Below are positions 32,076-32,188 of a stretch of 32,188 nt of DNA, one piece after another (position 1 is the first letter of the stretch; each line of letters begins with the position of its first letter). The stretch covers positions 193,470-225,657 of the forward strand of contig JACPNV010000006.1 of the NCBI GenBank assembly GCA_016185305.1, read 5' to 3'. A program made the translations under genes and the position numbers. The notes below the pieces were generated by a model. The model ran no database searches. It was not told where the DNA came from and was given only the letters and a program-made list of their open reading frames with translations. Source of the stretch: Actinomycetota bacterium. Lineage in GTDB: Bacteria; Actinomycetota; Acidimicrobiia; Acidimicrobiales; Acidimicrobilacustridaceae.

Positions 32076-32188
32076 GTCCCCCTGATGTTGGCTGGCTCCT
32101 GACATTGTTTGGGTATGGCTTCGGCGACGGGCCGGCGCCTGATGGCAAGCGGAGTTGAGCTGCGTGGATGATGACCTGTTCAAGATGT
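32067..32188 (+). mobile_element. Possible left end of an insertion element (incomplete at window edge)
   Basis: From TGTGGGTGAG onward the sequence no longer resembles the beta-helix gene and is less GC-rich. At 32164 a GTG opens a frame V-D-D-D-L-F-K-M that runs off the window, 10 bases after a weak gcggag ribosome site. A TGTG terminus and a short leader before a gene would suit an IS, but no inverted repeat or transposase motif can be checked here. An ordinary intergenic region is equally possible. Confidence 0.25.

Noticed and set aside
1..32188. CRISPR arrays, tRNA or rRNA genes, prophage genes
   Set aside because: No regularly spaced repeats, cloverleaf sequences, rRNA segments or phage structural genes were recognised.

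Overview
The window is a dense, high-GC chromosomal segment from an actinobacterium. Frequent GTG starts, ATGA/GTGA stop-start overlaps, and a bc1-aa3 respiratory gene set with a diheme QcrC and a CuA subunit II lacking its own heme domain all fit Actinobacteria. The small membrane J-protein and the variant GroES suggest the class Acidimicrobiia, but that placement is inference. No rRNA, tRNA or CRISPR array was seen.

Left part (1-13.3 kb): a small glycine-zipper membrane protein is followed on the minus strand by tryptophan genes. trpC-trpF-trpB-trpA lie behind a small monooxygenase-like protein (597-4504). hisI-trpE-ygfZ form a second minus-strand run (about 10.4-13.2 kb). Between the two runs sits a signalling island: a membrane J-domain protein, an OmpR-type response regulator (+), an ECF sigma factor overlapping a PASTA-containing membrane protein (both -), and a histidine kinase (+). 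The kinase's extracytoplasmic domain carries six cysteines in a strikingly regular 24/16/23/16/23 spacing. The ygfZ frame has no stop where its conserved domain ends and runs antisense through the last 576 bases of the kinase gene.

Middle part (13.3-22 kb): a YdcK-like left-handed beta-helix protein and an N-terminally extended GroES are transcribed divergently from an alpha/beta hydrolase. The shared promoter appears to be one palindromic -10 element with both start codons 6-8 bases away. Then come a second response regulator/histidine kinase pair and two lipoproteins: a PQQ-type beta-propeller and a PHB-depolymerase-like hydrolase. The lipoprotein pairing resembles the polyvinyl-alcohol dehydrogenase plus oxidized-PVA hydrolase set. 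About 0.9 kb without a convincing gene follows, containing a perfect 14-bp stem hairpin. Next is a heavily decayed M55 D-aminopeptidase pseudogene and two small membrane proteins.

Right part (22-32 kb): respiratory genes are arranged divergently, ctaC-ctaD-ctaF on minus and ctaE-qcrC-qcrA-qcrB on plus. Together they encode most of a bc1-aa3 supercomplex, with the diheme QcrC as the internal electron carrier. A nucleotidyltransferase related to aminoglycoside adenylyltransferases, a cupin of the 2,4'-dihydroxyacetophenone dioxygenase type and a secreted SLREA/beta-helix protein follow. The last protein seems to end abnormally at the right edge, where another element (possibly an insertion sequence) may begin.

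A recurring TANNNT box 6-9 bases before an ATG/GTG start precedes at least seven genes. This suggests that leaderless transcripts are common in this genome.
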